A stretch of 7,176 nt of DNA. Source: Candidatus Delongbacteria bacterium. GTDB taxonomy: Bacteria > UBA4055. The notes beneath the pieces are model-generated. The model made no database searches. It worked only from the letters and a program-made list of their open reading frames with translations, and was not told where the DNA came from. Every line of letters begins with the position of its first letter. Position 1 is the first letter of the stretch. Positions 5,042 to 7,176 of the stretch are shown one piece after another. The stretch lies in NCBI GenBank assembly GCA_013139625.1, contig WTAK01000371.1, positions 1 to 7,176 of the forward strand, read 5' to 3'. A program made the translations under genes and the position numbers.

Positions 5042-7176
5042 TTACTTGGTAAGAGTGTAAACAGTAGCGGCAGATAAACTTAGCTGATAGAGTATTGTCG
5101 TTATATCTTTCGTCAACTCAAAATAATCAACTTTATCATAGTCGTAAGGAACATAAACAATATCACCAGGCTCAAGGTCATAATTAAGGATATTGCTGAA
5201 CCACCCTTTTTCTTTGACCAATTCTCCGTTTGCCTTGATGATATAAATATTATCACCATCACCTGTATCGGTTATGCCACCGACTTTATCCAAATAGTAT
5301 TCAACATCAGTATTACTTTCATTGTAAGTAATAGCAGTTTGCTGATAAACTTCACCCATTACAAGAATTGTTCTAGAAATTGCGGGCACATAGATTGAAT
5401 CCTGATCCATAAAATAAAATTCTTCATGATTCCCTTTATCATCAATATCTATAATAACTCTTCCGGATGTTTCTAAAGAATCAAATTTTTCAATATTTAA
5501 AGCTGATGCAAGATCTCCTTCACCAGATAGGATCATTTTCATCTTTAGCTTATTGTTTAACTCTTCTTTCAACTCTCTAATCTTCTGGGATTGTTGTTTC
5601 TTCACTTCTTCACGGAATATCTGGGTAGATTTAATTTGAGCATATTTTGTAAATCCTCCACATCTTTCTAGAAGATCAGACAATTCTTCACTTTCTCTCA
5701 GAGCATAAGTGCCTGGAAAGAGCACTTCTCCTTGGATCCTAACATAATTTACTCTAGCGTAGTCTTTAATCCTACGAACGAAAAGAATATCGTTAATGTT
5801 TAACTTTGTCGTACTAATTTCTCCAAATCCGATCTTTCTTGTTTTCAGTGTTTTATTTTCTTTGTTTATTCCTGAAACAACTTCCAGCGAATCAGTTAGC
5901 GCATCATAAGTAAATCCTCCGGAAAGTTTTATTAGATCAGCTACGGTCATATTTTTGGAGTGTATATATTTACCATTATTTTTAACATGCCCATACACTC
6001 TAACGTATTGAACTGGATTATTTGCATTGAAATTAAAAATGTGCAATTTGTCATCCGCTTTTAGCTTATAGGTACTTGGATCAACATCAGTGAAATAATC
6101 ATACCCGTTTTTTCCTTTATTTCGGATGACAAGATTACTTGTAATATCGCCGTTTATTGTTAAACCACCAGCATAACCGATAAGAGTATTTGCGGTCATA
6201 TCAGAAGTGTATTTATAATCACCATCTTTATTTATTTCTCCGGAGATAGAAACAATAGGGAAATAAGAAATTGAATCTAAGCTGAATACTTCAATAGTAT
6301 CTCTAGGAAATATTTTAATGTTTTCATCCCCATTTCTAGCTAAAATACTTTTAGGAGAGAAATTTAATAGAAGATCTCTTTTACCCATACCATTTTTTCT
6401 TATTATATTTCCATAATCAAGGTTGGTACTTTCATTTAGGATCTCGTCCGAGTTTATGATATTACCTAATGTCATATCTTTAGTGAATTGTATTTTTTTG
6501 TTATGTCTAAAATTACCCTTAAGATAAACATATCTCGAATTGTAAACCAATGTTGAGAAAACTCTTACAATATCACCATCTTTCAAAGTCGGATTATTAT
6601 CTCCAGATACTGATTCTACAAGAGACCTTCCTTTCTTATCCAATCCTTCTATTTCAATTCTCGAAGTATCAGAGAATGGAGTTAAACCGGCAATTGTAAG
6701 TATATCATTTAGCTTCTCCCCTTTTTTATATTCGTAGATACCTTCTCTTTTAACATTACCGGCAATAGCTACTTGTTTGCCGATTAAAGGAACGAAAATA
6801 GTTTCATTGGATTGAAGTATATGATCTACCCTTTTTCCGAAGAACATCAATGAATACAAGTCCATTTTTTTTACTTTCCCACTTTCAGGGATCAATCCAA
6901 TATCTCTCAGAGAACCTTCCGGTGAAATACCACCGGCTAGAGCAAGTATTTCAAAGATACTTGAAAATGGGGAAACGTTATATATGCCAGGTTTCGCTAC
7001 GTTACCAACAACGAAAACGGTGATAGGTTTTACATCTGAAAGTCTTACGGTGAAATTAATTCCGCTAATAGATCCTAATTTATCTGAAATCGCTTTTTTT
7101 GCTTGTTTATAGTTCATCCCAGAAATATCGATTTTTCCGATTTGAGGTATAATAATATAATTTTCATTTGTTACCT
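5042..7176 (-). CDS. SLBB-repeat polysaccharide export protein (5' end outside window)
   Basis: This is a Wza-like periplasmic/outer-membrane protein expected to form the channel for capsule or exopolysaccharide. The frame is open to the window edge: 710 codons are visible and the first 19 precede an internal ATG at 7117. Those first residues, with IIIPQIGKIDISGM, are the end of a polysaccharide-export domain, so the true start lies outside. Counting from the first full codon, SLBB units begin near residues 52 (VFVVGNVAKPGIY), 135 (VAIAGNVKREGIY), 216 (VYLKGNFRHNKKI, degenerate, no GG), 307 (VSISGEINKDGDY), 391 (VRVYGHVKNNGKY), 477 (VRIQGEVLFPGTY) and 603 (ILVMGEVYQQTAI). A charged helix of about 30 residues (520-549) separates units six and seven; similar inserts are known in large SLBB exporters. 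The C-terminus (about 687-710) is hydrophobic or amphipathic, as in the outer-membrane helix of Wza. Seven units is more than in Wza. xerD follows after 7 bases. Confidence 0.93.
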   Translation of the reverse strand, partial: VTNENYIIIPQIGKIDISGMNYKQAKKAISDKLGSISGINFTVRLSDVKPITVFVVGNVAKPGIYNVSPFSSIFEILALAGGISPEGSLRDIGLIPESGKVKKMDLYSLMFFGKRVDHILQSNETIFVPLIGKQVAIAGNVKREGIYEYKKGEKLNDILTIAGLTPFSDTSRIEIEGLDKKGRSLVESVSGDNNPTLKDGDIVRVFSTLVYNSRYVYLKGNFRHNKKIQFTKDMTLGNIINSDEILNESTNLDYGNIIRKNGMGKRDLLLNFSPKSILARNGDENIKIFPRDTIEVFSLDSISYFPIVSISGEINKDGDYKYTSDMTANTLIGYAGGLTINGDITSNLVIRNKGKNGYDYFTDVDPSTYKLKADDKLHIFNFNANNPVQYVRVYGHVKNNGKYIHSKNMTVADLIKLSGGFTYDALTDSLEVVSGINKENKTLKTRKIGFGEISTTKLNINDILFVRRIKDYARVNYVRIQGEVLFPGTYALRESEELSDLLERCGGFTKYAQIKSTQIFREEVKKQQSQKIRELKEELNNKLKMKMILSGEGDLASALNIEKFDSLETSGRVIIDIDDKGNHEEFYFMDQDSIYVPAISRTILVMGEVYQQTAITYNESNTDVEYYLDKVGGITDTGDGDNIYIIKANGELVKEKGWFSNILNYDLEPGDIVYVPYDYDKVDYFELTKDITTILYQLSLSAATVYTLTK

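Noticed and set aside
7115..7117. ATG at 7117 as the start of the SLBB protein
   Set aside because: The frame stays open to the window edge, and the upstream residues match the end of the polysaccharide-export domain.
1..7176. CRISPR array, toxin-antitoxin pair or defence system
   Set aside because: No regularly spaced repeats and no protein with motifs of such systems were found; the genes are core functions plus surface export. The sirtuin is a full-length stand-alone deacylase, not a SIR2 domain fused to a defence partner.

Overview
The window is AT-rich, densely packed bacterial chromosome with housekeeping and cell-surface genes. It suggests a low-GC Gram-negative bacterium: an SLBB-repeat polysaccharide-export protein implies an outer membrane. 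The MiaA variant and the short secreted protein resemble versions known from the Fibrobacteres-Chlorobi-Bacteroidetes group and allied candidate phyla. Two clear promoters have the form TTGACA-N17-TATATT, which argues against Bacteroidota proper, whose promoters use a different -7 box. The placement is an inference and no species can be named.

Layout: positions 1-1504 (minus strand) hold the N-terminal half of uvrA, cut by the window edge. A roughly 320-base divergent region follows, with a strong plus-strand promoter and a structured leader. It drives a short secreted protein (1825-2175), closed by a good terminator. Next is a two-gene unit on the plus strand: miaA (2270-3181), which appears to start at an AUU codon, and a class III-type sirtuin (3191-3901). 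A perfect 9-bp inverted repeat and a bidirectional terminator then separate these from the minus-strand genes. The latter are tRNA-Phe(GAA) with its own promoter, xerD, and a large SLBB polysaccharide-export protein that runs off the right edge.

How the genes fit together: most are independent core functions (nucleotide excision repair, tRNA i6A37 modification, lysine deacylation, chromosome dimer resolution, tRNA-Phe). The SLBB protein and xerD are 7 bases apart and probably co-transcribed, as are miaA and the sirtuin. The bidirectional terminator serves both converging units. I see no mobile element, CRISPR array or defence system. The strongest unusual signal is the absence of any ATG, GTG or TTG that could start a functional miaA, combined with a well-placed Shine-Dalgarno sequence before an ATT codon.
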